Of a stretch of DNA of 41,952 bases, positions 17,846 through 26,212 are shown piece by piece. The translations under genes and the position numbers were made by a program. The notes beneath the pieces are model-generated. The model ran no database searches and was not told where the DNA came from. It saw only the letters and a list, made by a program, of their open reading frames with translations. Origin of the DNA: Rhabdochromatium marinum (GTDB taxonomy: Bacteria > Pseudomonadota > Gammaproteobacteria > Chromatiales > Chromatiaceae); NCBI RefSeq assembly GCF_016583795.1, contig NZ_NRRS01000030.1, positions 1-41,952 on the forward strand, given 5' to 3'. Each line of letters starts with the position of its first letter. Within the stretch, counting starts at the first letter, position 1.

Positions 17846-18796
17846 TCAGGACACGCGCGGCATGCGAAAGGGGAGTAGAAGCTGCACCCAGCGCTGCGCG
17901 AATCGATCCAGTGACAGACTTTCATGCACGGCGGTGACGGATTCGCCCAGCAGGCGGGTGGCCACGGTGGAGCGGGCATAAAAGGGCGTATCTTCCAGGG
18001 TTTCAATCACGCGCGCGCGCGATTCGCCAGTGTCAGGATGCTCGCTGCGGGTGGCGCGCGGAATGCGCCACACGCGGGTGGTGGACAGCGGCGCGCGTGC
18101 AGGCGGATCAAACGGCTGCACCTGGCCATCGCGATTGACCTGCAAGGCCAGTGACAGCGGACTGCCATCGCGACGGTTGGCCTCGTAGAGCACGGTGGCG
18201 CCCCCATGACGGCGTTTGGCGCGCGACCAGTCCCAATCAATGAAGCCCTGCTCCAGCGGCTCCGAACCCCAGTTACTGTCGAGATAGCCGTCGCCGCTCC
18301 AGCGCAGGCGCGGATGACGCAGGTTGACACTGACGCGCGAATCAGGCGCGATTGGCCACCAGTGATGGCGCCCCTGACGGTCGAGCTGTTCGATGTGGCG
18401 AGTCGGGGTCTGGGGATGGACGCGCACCTGACCGCGCAAGGGCTGGGGGATGGGCACGGCGGTCTCATGGATGTCGATGACCAGATCGTCGCCTTCCCAG
18501 CGCACCTGGCTGGGACCGATGCTCAGCTCGCTGGCTTGGCGCTGCACTTGCCTGGGGCCGCGCTCGGTCATGGCCCAGCGCTTACCGCGCGCGCCATAGA
18601 GCACCGCATTGAGCGCACAGAAATGCTCCGGGTTGGCCGGACCGCGTTGCCGCGCCCAAGCGTAGTAGGGCGAGAAAACGCTGCCGAGCAAGGCGATGAT
18701 GGTTAGGCCATGCAGACCGTCGTCGCTCAGCGCGTCGATGTACCACCAGAGGTAGCCGTTGGACGGGATCGGCTGGTCGAAGGCCGGTCCGCGAGC
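17846..18796 (-). CDS. crtC: Carotenoid 1,2-hydratase (hydroxyneurosporene synthase)
   Basis: CrtC adds water across the 1,2 double bond of acyclic carotenoids in the spirilloxanthin pathway. Family blocks are FDQPIP, YLWWYIDALSDDG, GSVFSPYYAWAR, then GYLDSNWGSEPLE and FIDWDWSRAK. The length from the first conserved block (about 315 residues) is normal. The start is unresolved. Homology begins near 18790, inside the 3' end of crtD, but the frame has no ATG, GTG or TTG close upstream. It stays open to 19075, and the first internal candidate is a TTG at 18691, which would delete conserved residues. The right boundary given is therefore the beginning of similarity, not a proven start codon. Cotranscribed with crtD. 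Confidence 0.87.
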   Translation of the reverse strand, partial: ARGPAFDQPIPSNGYLWWYIDALSDDGLHGLTIIALLGSVFSPYYAWARQRGPANPEHFCALNAVLYGARGKRWAMTERGPRQVQRQASELSIGPSQVRWEGDDLVIDIHETAVPIPQPLRGQVRVHPQTPTRHIEQLDRQGRHHWWPIAPDSRVSVNLRHPRLRWSGDGYLDSNWGSEPLEQGFIDWDWSRAKRRHGGATVLYEANRRDGSPLSLALQVNRDGQVQPFDPPARAPLSTTRVWRIPRATRSEHPDTGESRARVIETLEDTPFYARSTVATRLLGESVTAVHESLSLDRFAQRWVQLLLPFRMPRVS

Positions 18797-20289
18797 AGAC
18801 TCGCCGCTGCCAGGCGTCCAGACAGGGTGGCCATCGGCAGACCCGGCCCCGGATGTGTGGTGCCCCCCGCCAGATACAGCCCCGGCAGCTTGCTGCGCGC
18901 GCCCGGCCGACTGAAAGACGCCATCCAGCCGTGGGAGGCGCGGCCATAGAGCGCGCCACCGCTGGCCGGGAACATCTGATTGAACTGGGTGGGCGAGGTG
19001 ATCTGAGTCCATTCCGGCTGCTGTCGCACCTGCAAGCCACAGCGGGCCAGCAGGGCGAAGGTGCGCTCGGCGCATGCGTTGATCTCCGCAGGTGTAAAGT
19101 CGTGATGATCCCCGGTGGCCGGGGCATTAACCAGGCACAGCAGGCGCTCGGGGCCGGACGGCGGTGGAGTGCCGGTGTCGTGGTCGCTGCGATCCTGAGC
19201 GCAGATATACACAGTTGGTTCGTGCGGCAGGCGTTGACGCTGCAACAGGTCGCGAAACTCCGCCGGGTAATCGCGTGAGAAAAACACCGTGTGGCGTACC
19301 AGTGGAAAGTCAGTGGTCTCGGCCACCAGGCTCCAGGTTAATGCAGACAGTGAGCGGGCCTGGGGTGGAGTAGCCGGGGTGGCGCGCGCGGCCTGGGAGC
19401 CAAACAGACCAGCGCCGAGTGCGGCGGTGTCGGCATTCATAACCACCGCGTCGGCTTGGTGGGTGGCGCCGCTGTCGAGGCGGATGCCGGCCGCGCGACC
19501 GTGCTCGATCAGGATCTCGGCCACCGGTGCTGAGTAATGCAGGCGCACGCCGAGGCGACTGGCGACCCGAGCCATGGTTTGAGCCAACTGATGCATGCCA
19601 CCCTCAACCAGCCAGACGCCCTCCTGCTCGACATGGGCGACCAGCATCAGGGTGGCTGGCGACAGGAAAGGCGAGCTGCCACAGTAGGTAGCATAGCGGC
19701 CAAAGAGTTGGCGCAGGCGTGGGTCTTTGAAATAGCTCCCCAGCACCGGCCAGAGCTTGGAGTAGGGCTTGATGTTTATTAGGCCACCGAGGCCGCCGAG
19801 GCCGACGCGCTGCATGAGGCCGGCGGGCGTGGTGCGGCTGTTGGTGATGAAGGAATCTTTCAGGGTGGTGAAGATGTTACGCGCATCGGCACTGAAGCGC
19901 AGAAAGCCCCGCGCTTCGCGCGCGCCGGCGAACTGGCCGATGGCGTCGGCGGAGCGCTGCAGATCCGCGAACAGATCCAGGCGCTGATCTTGGCTCCAGG
20001 CGTGGCGAGCGAGCATCTGTGCGGGCGTCAGCGCGAGTTCCGCATCAAGCGAGGTGCCTGCGGCGGCGAATAGCTCCTCGAACACCCAGCGCATAGTAAA
20101 TACCGTAGGACCGGCATCAATACGCGCAGTGCCAACAGCAGCCTCGCGCAATTTGCCGCCCGGCGTTGGGGCGCGCTCGAAGAGCTCGACGTCCAGGCCG
20201 CGCGCTGCCAGAACAATGGCTGCGGCCAAGCCGCCCACGCCGGCGCCGACGATAATGACGCGCTCGGATGGTCGGTTAGGGTTCATCAT
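18727..20289 (-). CDS. crtD: Methoxyneurosporene (3,4-) dehydrogenase
   Basis: 520 residues. The N-terminal VIIVGAGVGGLAAAIVLAARG with a following E is the FAD dinucleotide-binding fold. The C-terminal LYLAGGTTHPGPGLPMATLSG is the carotenoid desaturase signature. CrtD introduces the 3,4 double bond in hydroxylated or methoxylated acyclic carotenoids on the way to spirilloxanthin. Its last 17 or so residues (Ser/Thr/Arg-rich) are encoded by sequence that also encodes the beginning of crtC in another frame. It diverges from crtE, with a PpsR-type site between. The start may be either of two adjacent ATGs (20289 or 20286); the Shine-Dalgarno is poor. A CrtI-type phytoene desaturase is the alternative, but gene order supports CrtD. 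Confidence 0.92.
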   Translation of the reverse strand: MMNPNRPSERVIIVGAGVGGLAAAIVLAARGLDVELFERAPTPGGKLREAAVGTARIDAGPTVFTMRWVFEELFAAAGTSLDAELALTPAQMLARHAWSQDQRLDLFADLQRSADAIGQFAGAREARGFLRFSADARNIFTTLKDSFITNSRTTPAGLMQRVGLGGLGGLINIKPYSKLWPVLGSYFKDPRLRQLFGRYATYCGSSPFLSPATLMLVAHVEQEGVWLVEGGMHQLAQTMARVASRLGVRLHYSAPVAEILIEHGRAAGIRLDSGATHQADAVVMNADTAALGAGLFGSQAARATPATPPQARSLSALTWSLVAETTDFPLVRHTVFFSRDYPAEFRDLLQRQRLPHEPTVYICAQDRSDHDTGTPPPSGPERLLCLVNAPATGDHHDFTPAEINACAERTFALLARCGLQVRQQPEWTQITSPTQFNQMFPASGGALYGRASHGWMASFSRPGARSKLPGLYLAGGTTHPGPGLPMATLSGRLAAASLLADRPSTSRSRPTATSGGTSTR

Positions 20290-20403
20290 GTAAAGACACG
20301 TACCACTGAGATAGTTTAATTGCTGTGGCCAACGGCAGTCTGGGAAGCCATTACGCGCGGCGGGGGCGGGCGGCGGCGATGGAATTGACGCCCCTTCAAG
20401 CGC

Positions 20404-20421
20404 TGTCTATCTTACATGACA
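20404..20421. promoter_or_regulatory. PpsR/CrtJ-type operator between crtD and crtE
   Basis: TGT-N12-ACA (TGTCTATCTTACATGACA), the recognition pattern of the photosynthesis repressor PpsR/CrtJ. It lies in the 223-base gap between the divergent crtD and crtE starts and could control both. No clear -35/-10 pair could be assigned for either gene. Confidence 0.6.
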
Positions 20422-20512
20422 CCGCGACGCGGTCACTAGCCGAAACTGACATCAGACTAGGCGGGCGAGGCCCGTGGCCGCCACAGCCACCAGAGGGGAG
20501 CGAAGGAACCGG

Positions 20513-21382
20513 ATGGATTTGATGCCGCGAATTGAACAGGCGCTCGAACAGGCGCTAACCCAAGGCGGTGGCGAGGCCGCGCCACCCTTATTGGAGGCCG
20601 CTGCCCGCCATGCGGTCTTTCCCGGCGGTGGGCGAGTGCGCCCGCGTCTGTGTCTGGCCGTTGCCCTGGCCTGTGGTGACGATGCCCCAACGCTGAGTGA
20701 TGCCGCTGCGGCGGCGCTGGAGCTGCTGCATTGCGCCTCGCTGGTGCATGATGATCTGCCCTGCTTTGATAATGCCGCCACTCGTCGCGGGCGTCCCTCG
20801 GTGCATGCCGCCTATGGGGAGCGCCTGGCGGTGCTGGTTGGTGATGGGCTGATTGTGCGTGCCTTTGAGCTGCTGGCCTGGCATGCCGGCAGCCATCCGC
20901 AACGGGCTGCCCGCCTGGTCACCATTATCGGCCGTGCCATTGGTATTGCCTCCGGCATTGTCGCCGGACAGGCCTGGGAGTGCGAACCTCAGGTGGAGCT
21001 GACGGAATACCATCGCCAGAAAACTGCCGCGCTCTTCTTTGCGGCCACTGAAGCTGGCGCCGCAGCGGCCGGGCAGGATCCCGCGCCCTGGCATGCCTTT
21101 GGCGAGCAGCTGGGGCTGGCCTATCAGGTAGCGGACGATTTGCGCGATGTGGCGGTGAGTGCGGACGACATGGGCAAGCCGATGGGGCAGGATCAGGCCC
21201 ACGGGCGGCCCAGTGCTGTGGCCGAGCTGGGCATGGAAGGGGCGCTGGAGCGCCTGCGCGTACTGGTTGGCGCGGCGGTGGAGGGCATTCCGCCCTGTCC
21301 GGGACGTGAGCAACTCGCGGCTTTGGTGCGGGCGGAAATGCGTCGCCTGCTGCCGGCTGAGCTGGCGGATCGACTCGACTGA
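20513..21382 (+). CDS. crtE: Geranylgeranyl diphosphate synthase
   Basis: 289 residues from the ATG at 20513, which follows AAGGAA; the upstream frame to 20474 lacks support. It condenses isoprenoid diphosphates to GGPP, the precursor of carotenoids and of the bacteriochlorophyll tail. The first aspartate-rich motif is HDDLPCFDNAATRRG (DDx4D), with Asn where many CrtE proteins have a further Asp, and the second is YQVADDLRD (DDxxD). It is the first gene of crtEF-bchCXYZ-puf, and crtF follows after 61 bases. An octaprenyl or farnesyl synthase is unlikely given the long first motif and position. Confidence 0.94.
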   Translation: MDLMPRIEQALEQALTQGGGEAAPPLLEAAARHAVFPGGGRVRPRLCLAVALACGDDAPTLSDAAAAALELLHCASLVHDDLPCFDNAATRRGRPSVHAAYGERLAVLVGDGLIVRAFELLAWHAGSHPQRAARLVTIIGRAIGIASGIVAGQAWECEPQVELTEYHRQKTAALFFAATEAGAAAAGQDPAPWHAFGEQLGLAYQVADDLRDVAVSADDMGKPMGQDQAHGRPSAVAELGMEGALERLRVLVGAAVEGIPPCPGREQLAALVRAEMRRLLPAELADRLD

Positions 21383-21443
21383 TGGGCCGTAGACAGGTGA
21401 TGTCCTTCCTGGTCCGCAGGCGTGTCGGGCAGGGAGCCTGGCC

Positions 21444-22574
21444 ATGTTGAGCGCTTGGCTCGATGGGGTGAACGATGCTTGGCAGGGCGCGCGCGACCGA
21501 CTGCTGGCCAGTCCGGTGTTTCAGCGCTGGGCGGCGGATTTTCCGCTCACCCGACCGGTGGCCGAGCGGCGCGCCAGCGATCTATTTGATCTCTGTGCTG
21601 GCTTTGTCTATTCCCAAATTCTCGACGCCTGCGTGCGTCTGGAACTGTTTGAGCGCCTCGCTGAGCGACCCATGCGCCCGCAGGAGTTGGCCGCGCAGGT
21701 CGATTTAACGCCCACTGCGGCTGATCGCCTGCTGCGTGCGGCGGTGTCGCTGCGGCTGTTGCGGCGGCGCTCGGGCGGGCGTTTTGGGCTTGGCCCACAT
21801 GGTGCGGCTATGCTCGGCAATCCTGGCATTGCTGCCATGGTGCGTCATCACCGCATGCTCTATCGCGACCTGACCGATCCGCTGGCGCTGCTGCGCGGCG
21901 AACTCCCCGAGACTGAACTCGGGCGCTTCTGGGCCTATGCCGGGCGGGCAGCGCCGGATGCGGCGGACGCCGGCGATGTGGCTTCCTACAGTCAGCTGAT
22001 GACCGCCTCTCATGGCTTTGTCGCTGAGGATACCCTGGACGCCTATGCGCTTAAGTCTCACCGTTGCTTGCTGGATGTCGGCGGTGGCGAGGGGAATTTT
22101 CTCATCGCTGCCGGGCAACGCTGGCCGCATTTGCAGCTGCAACTGTTCGATTTGCCAGCGGTTGCTGAGCGGGCTGCGGTGCGCTTGGGTGAATTTGGTT
22201 TGAGCGCGCGCAGCCAGACCTTTGGCGGCGATCTTCTGCGCGATCCGCTGCCGTCGGGGGCGGACATTATTTCCTTTGTGCGCGTGATTCATGATCATGA
22301 CGATGACGCAGCCATGGTTATGCTCAGGGCCGCGCGCGCTGCTTTACCGCCGCACGGCACTGTGCTGCTGACTGAGCCCATGGCCGAAACGCCGGGCGCC
22401 GAACCTATCGGCGATGCCTACTTTGGCTTCTATTTGCTGGCTATGGGCAGCGGCCGCCCACGCCCGCCGCGCGAACTCAAGGCCATGCTCCAGGCGGCTG
22501 GGTTTACCAAGGTGCAGCTGCGACGGACGCGCCGCCCCATGCAGACCCGGGTGATCACTGCCAAGCCAGGTTGA
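21444..22574 (+). CDS. crtF: Hydroxyneurosporene O-methyltransferase
   Basis: 376 residues, ATG at 21444 with AGGGAG seven bases upstream. CrtF methylates the 1-hydroxy group of carotenoids with SAM, giving the methoxy groups of spirilloxanthin. The N-terminal half is the dimerisation/winged-helix part, with a segment ARRAS-like basic block and LRAAVSLRLLRRR. The SAM site is CLLDVGGGEGNFLIAAG near residue 210, followed by QLFDLP. FVRVIHDHDDD holds the catalytic His region of this family. It lies between crtE and bchC in the usual purple bacterial order. Confidence 0.94.
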   Translation: MLSAWLDGVNDAWQGARDRLLASPVFQRWAADFPLTRPVAERRASDLFDLCAGFVYSQILDACVRLELFERLAERPMRPQELAAQVDLTPTAADRLLRAAVSLRLLRRRSGGRFGLGPHGAAMLGNPGIAAMVRHHRMLYRDLTDPLALLRGELPETELGRFWAYAGRAAPDAADAGDVASYSQLMTASHGFVAEDTLDAYALKSHRCLLDVGGGEGNFLIAAGQRWPHLQLQLFDLPAVAERAAVRLGEFGLSARSQTFGGDLLRDPLPSGADIISFVRVIHDHDDDAAMVMLRAARAALPPHGTVLLTEPMAETPGAEPIGDAYFGFYLLAMGSGRPRPPRELKAMLQAAGFTKVQLRRTRRPMQTRVITAKPG

Positions 22575-22583
22575 CAGTCAAAG

Positions 22584-22601
22584 TGTAAATTAGGCTTGAC
22601 A
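22584..22601. promoter_or_regulatory. bchC: PpsR/CrtJ-type operator upstream of bchC
   Basis: TGT-N12-ACA (TGT at 22584, ACA at 22599). Its right half overlaps a perfect -35 hexamer, so a bound repressor would block RNA polymerase. This is a known arrangement for bch promoters. Confidence 0.65.
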
Positions 22602-22623
22602 TATCTGTCAGTCAGGCTAGACT
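22596..22623 (+). promoter_or_regulatory. Candidate sigma-70 promoter for bchC-bchXYZ-puf
   Basis: TTGACA at 22596-22601 (6 of 6) and TAGACT at 22618-22623 (4 of 6), spacer 16 bases. A start near 22630 would give a leader of about 110 bases before bchC. Confidence 0.55.
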
Positions 22624-22627
22624 GACA
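22606..22627. promoter_or_regulatory. Long perfect inverted repeat over the bchC -10 region
   Basis: TGTCAGTC-N6-GACTGACA, perfect 8-bp arms. The outer bases read TGT...ACA but with 16 rather than 12 bases between. The left half also makes TGACA-TATC-TGTCA with the -35 box. It may be a second repressor site of different spacing, or the site of another regulator. Confidence 0.6.
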
Positions 22628-22741
22628 CCTAGTTTCCTCAGTTTGCCAGCGCCTCGCCGCCTCGCAAGATCGGCGCTGGATTCCTGGCCAGCTGAGATTT
22701 CCACTAGGTTCATCAGTTTTCCAGTGACTATGTCCAGCGAC

Positions 22742-23692
22742 ATGAACACCTTAGCGGTCGTTCTCGAACAGCCCGAGCAGCTCGCGGTCAGGCGTTTAGA
22801 CCTGACACCGCCGAGCCCGGCTGATTGTGTCGTGCGCATTCACTGGAGTGGCATCAGCACCGGGACCGAGCGTTTGCTCTGGTCCGGGCAGATGCCGCCT
22901 TTTCCTGGCCTGTCCTATCCACTGGTTCCTGGTTACGAGTCGGTGGGCGAAATCCTGTCGGCGGGTGCCGAGAGCGGTCGTCAGGTAGGCGAGCGGGTGT
23001 TTGTCCCAGGTGCACGCTGTTATGGCGAGGTCGCGGGGCTGTTCGGTGGCGCGTCTTCCCGCGTGGTGGTACCAGGTCAGCGCCTGATGACGCTGCCGGA
23101 GACTCTGGCCGCTGATGACGGTGAGCAGGGCGTGCTGATGGCCTTGGCCGCGACGGCCTATCATGTCAGCGGCGATCACAGCCCGCAGCCGGACCTGATC
23201 ATTGGTCACGGTGTGCTGGGACGCTTGCTGGCCCGCATCGCCGTGGCACAGGGTGGCTCGCCAGTGGTCTGGGAGCGCAACGCGGATCGCTTCGTCGGAG
23301 CTGACGGCTATCAGGTGATTGATCCAGCGTCCGACGAACGGCGTGACTATGGCTGCATCTGCGATGTCAGCGGCGACAGCAAGTTGCTCGACATCCTGAT
23401 CGCACGTCTGGCGCCGGGTGGCGAGATTGTCCTGGCTGGCTTCTACGAAGCCCCGCTGTCGTTTGACTTCCCGCCAGCGTTCATGCGTCAGCTACGGCTG
23501 CGGGTGGCGGCTGAATTCAAAGAGCCCGATTTGCTCGCCGTTAAGGCGCTGCTTGAATCCGGGCGCCTGTCTTTCGATGGGCTGATTACACACAGACTGC
23601 CGGCTGAGCAGGCAGCGGAGGCTTATGTCACCGCCTTCTCCGATCCGAGCTGTCTGAAGATGATTCTGGACTGGAGGCAGGTCGATGTTTAA
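22742..23692 (+). CDS. bchC: 3-hydroxyethyl bacteriochlorophyllide a dehydrogenase
   Basis: 316 residues from the ATG at 22742 (MNTLAVVLEQPEQLAVRRL); an ATG at 22730 would add four residues and neither has a strong Shine-Dalgarno. BchC oxidises the C3 hydroxyethyl group to acetyl late in bacteriochlorophyll a synthesis. It is a medium-chain dehydrogenase; the family-typical VRIHWSGISTGTERLLW is at residues 27-45, GHGVLGRLLARIAVAQG is the nucleotide-binding site, and the C-terminal region has CDVSGDSKLLD. Its last eight bases overlap the bchX start, indicating coupling. Confidence 0.94.
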   Translation: MNTLAVVLEQPEQLAVRRLDLTPPSPADCVVRIHWSGISTGTERLLWSGQMPPFPGLSYPLVPGYESVGEILSAGAESGRQVGERVFVPGARCYGEVAGLFGGASSRVVVPGQRLMTLPETLAADDGEQGVLMALAATAYHVSGDHSPQPDLIIGHGVLGRLLARIAVAQGGSPVVWERNADRFVGADGYQVIDPASDERRDYGCICDVSGDSKLLDILIARLAPGGEIVLAGFYEAPLSFDFPPAFMRQLRLRVAAEFKEPDLLAVKALLESGRLSFDGLITHRLPAEQAAEAYVTAFSDPSCLKMILDWRQVDV

Positions 23693-24665
23693 GGCACCCG
23701 GTCAGTCAGATTACGGTCAATTCCCGTCCGGTTCCGAAGCGGGCGGCGCGGGCGGCAGCAAGCGCCCGGAGATTATTGCCATTTATGGCAAGGGTGGCAT
23801 CGGCAAGAGTTTCACGCTCGCCAACCTGTCCTATATGTTTGCCCAGCTTGGCAAGAAGGTGCTACTGATCGGCTGCGATCCGAAAAGCGACACCGCCACC
23901 CTGCTGTTCGGCGGCCGTTCCTGTCCGACCATTATCGAGACTTCAAGCAAGAAAAAGCTCGCCGGTGAGCCGGTTGAGATTGGCGATGTCTGCTTTAAGC
24001 GTGATGGCGTCTTCGCGATGGAGTTGGGTGGCCCCGAGGTGGGGCGTGGTTGCGGCGGACGCGGCATCATTCACGGCTTCGAGCTGCTTGAAAACCTGGG
24101 CTTTCATGACTGGGATTTCGACTACGTGCTGCTGGATTTCCTGGGTGACGTGGTCTGTGGTGGCTTCGGTCTGCCCATCGCCCGCGACATGTGCCAAAAG
24201 GTGATGCTGGTCGGCTCCAACGATCTGCAATCCCTCTATGTGGCCAACAATGTCTGTTCGGCGGTGGAATATTTTCGCGGACTCGGTGGCAATGTTGGCG
24301 TGGCCGGCATGGTCATCAACAAGGACGACGGCACGGGCGAGGCGCAGCGCTTCGCAGAGCAGGTCGGCGTGCCGGTGTTAGCTGAGATTCCGCAGGATGA
24401 CGATATCCGCCGCAAGAGCGCGGCCTACCAGATTGTCGGCAAGCTCGACAGCCCCTGGGCGGGCTTGTTCAAAGGCTTGGCCGAGCAAGTGGCCGCCGCG
24501 CCGCCACTGCGTACGACGCCGCTGGCCCATGAAGACCTGCTGGGGCTGTTTGCCAGCGACGCTGTTGGCCGGGATGTCGTGCTGGAGCCGGCCAAACCGG
24601 AAGATATGTGCAGCGTCCAGAAAGTGGCTAAGCCCTCGCTGGAAGTCATTTACGACGACGCTTAA
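23685..24665 (+). CDS. bchX: Chlorophyllide a reductase iron protein subunit X
   Basis: 326 residues. BchX is the nitrogenase-iron-protein-like ATPase that feeds electrons to BchYZ for reduction of ring B of chlorophyllide a. The P-loop is YGKGGIGKSFT near residue 36. The two cysteines that hold the shared [4Fe-4S] cluster are in GPEVGRGCGGRG and GDVVCGGFG, and GCDPKSDTATLLFGG is also typical. A GGAGG precedes the ATG, which overlaps the end of bchC. The family resembles BchL, but the N-terminal extension of about 30 residues and the bchY/Z context identify BchX. Confidence 0.96.
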   Translation: MFKAPGQSDYGQFPSGSEAGGAGGSKRPEIIAIYGKGGIGKSFTLANLSYMFAQLGKKVLLIGCDPKSDTATLLFGGRSCPTIIETSSKKKLAGEPVEIGDVCFKRDGVFAMELGGPEVGRGCGGRGIIHGFELLENLGFHDWDFDYVLLDFLGDVVCGGFGLPIARDMCQKVMLVGSNDLQSLYVANNVCSAVEYFRGLGGNVGVAGMVINKDDGTGEAQRFAEQVGVPVLAEIPQDDDIRRKSAAYQIVGKLDSPWAGLFKGLAEQVAAAPPLRTTPLAHEDLLGLFASDAVGRDVVLEPAKPEDMCSVQKVAKPSLEVIYDDA

Positions 24666-24697
24666 CGCTTATTCTCGCACAGGATTGACGGATACCC

Positions 24698-26212
24698 ATG
24701 AATCGCCCGCTGTTTGACATGCACGCGCCAAGCGCCCCCGAGCTGGTTCCCGACCAGCTTGCGGCGGCCGCTGCTGGCGGCTGTCATGCGGGCGATGACC
24801 ATTTTTGCCGCGCCGCAGAGACCTCGGGTCAGAGCGAGCTGCTGGAGCGTTTCGCCGCTGACTATCCCGTTGGACCTCATGATCGGCCGCAGACCATGTG
24901 TCCGGCCTTTGGGTCGCTGCGGATCGGTCTGCGCATGCGTCGCACCGCCTCCGTTCTCTGTGGTTCGGCATGCTGTGTCTATGGTCTGAGCTTTACCTCG
25001 CATTTCTACGGGGCGAAGCGCAGCGTTGGCTATGTGCCCTTTGACTCGGAAACCCTGGTCACTGGCAAGCTGTTTGAGGATCTGCGCGAAGCGGTTGAGC
25101 AACTGGCCGATCCTGAGCAGTACGATGCCATCGTGGTGATCAACCTGTGCGTGCCGACCGCTTCAGGCGTGCCGTTGCGTCTGCTGCCGCCATCCATCAA
25201 TGGCGTGCGGGTGATCGGCATTGATGTGCCCGGCTTTGGTGTGCCCACCCATGCCGAGGCCAAGGATGTGCTCTGTGGTGCCATGCTTAAGCGTGCGCGC
25301 AGCGAGGCCGAAACCGGCCCGGTGCAGGCGCCGCGCGGCGGTCGCAGCGAAAAGCCCACCATTACTTTACTGGGTGAGATGTTTCCGGCTGATCCCGTAG
25401 GCATCGGCATGTTGCTGGATCCGCTGGGCTTGGCGGCTGGCCCGGTGGTGCCGACGCGCGAATGGCGCGAACTCTATGGCGCCTTCGATTGCGCAGCTGT
25501 GGCAGCGATTCACCCCTACTACAGCCGGTCAATTCAGGAATTCGAACAGGCGGGTCGGCCCATCATTGGCTCCGCGCCAGTGGGACATGATGGCACTGAA
25601 GCCTGGCTGACAGCGGTTGGTGAGGCCTGCCACATTAAGGCCGATCAGATTGCAGCGGCTAAGAATGCCGTGCTGCCGGCGATTCGGGGCGCACTCAGTG
25701 GAGCACCGATCAAGGGCACCATCACGGTGTCGGGCTACGAAGGCTCAGAACTGCTGGTGGCCCGGCTGCTGGTCGAAAGTGGCGCCCAGGTGCCCTATGT
25801 CGGCACTGCCACCGGTCGCACGCGCTGGTCGGATGCGGATCGCGAATGGCTTGAAGCCCAGGGTGTCACGGTGCGCTTCCGCGCCTCGCTGGAGCAGGAC
25901 AAATCGGCGGTTGATGCTATCAAGCCCGATCTGGCCATTGGCACCACTCCGGTTGTGCAGCATGCAAAAGAGCAGTGCATTCCGGCGCTCTATTTTACCA
26001 ATCTGATCTCGGCGCGACCGCTGATCGGAGTGGCCGGCGCCGGTTCTCTGGCCCAGGTTATCAATGCCGCGCTGGCCAGCCAGGCGCGCTTTGACCGCAT
26101 GAATGCTTTCTTCCAGGGGGTTGGCACCGGTGCAACGGCTGGCGTCTGGTCCAGCCTGCCGCCAGTGCTGGCCTCGACTACATCCCAGGCCGCGACGGGA
26201 GGGGCACGCTGA
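24698..26212 (+). CDS. bchY: Chlorophyllide a reductase subunit Y
   Basis: 504 residues. BchY pairs with BchZ as the NifDK-like catalytic component of chlorophyllide a oxidoreductase. Cysteines suited to the inter-subunit iron-sulfur cluster appear in TMCPAFGSL and in the [15 protein letters not shown] block near residues 87-95, and [12 protein letters not shown] follows. The C-terminal part has [19 protein letters not shown], a nitrogenase-like domain segment. The weak Shine-Dalgarno (AGGA) is 14 bases from the ATG. Its TGA overlaps the bchZ ATG by one base, so the two subunits are probably made in equal amounts. Confidence 0.95.
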   Translation: MNRPLFDMHAPSAPELVPDQLAAAAAGGCHAGDDHFCRAAETSGQSELLERFAADYPVGPHDRPQTMCPAFGSLRIGLRMRRTASVLCGSACCVYGLSFTSHFYGAKRSVGYVPFDSETLVTGKLFEDLREAVEQLADPEQYDAIVVINLCVPTASGVPLRLLPPSINGVRVIGIDVPGFGVPTHAEAKDVLCGAMLKRARSEAETGPVQAPRGGRSEKPTITLLGEMFPADPVGIGMLLDPLGLAAGPVVPTREWRELYGAFDCAAVAAIHPYYSRSIQEFEQAGRPIIGSAPVGHDGTEAWLTAVGEACHIKADQIAAAKNAVLPAIRGALSGAPIKGTITVSGYEGSELLVARLLVESGAQVPYVGTATGRTRWSDADREWLEAQGVTVRFRASLEQDKSAVDAIKPDLAIGTTPVVQHAKEQCIPALYFTNLISARPLIGVAGAGSLAQVINAALASQARFDRMNAFFQGVGTGATAGVWSSLPPVLASTTSQAATGGAR

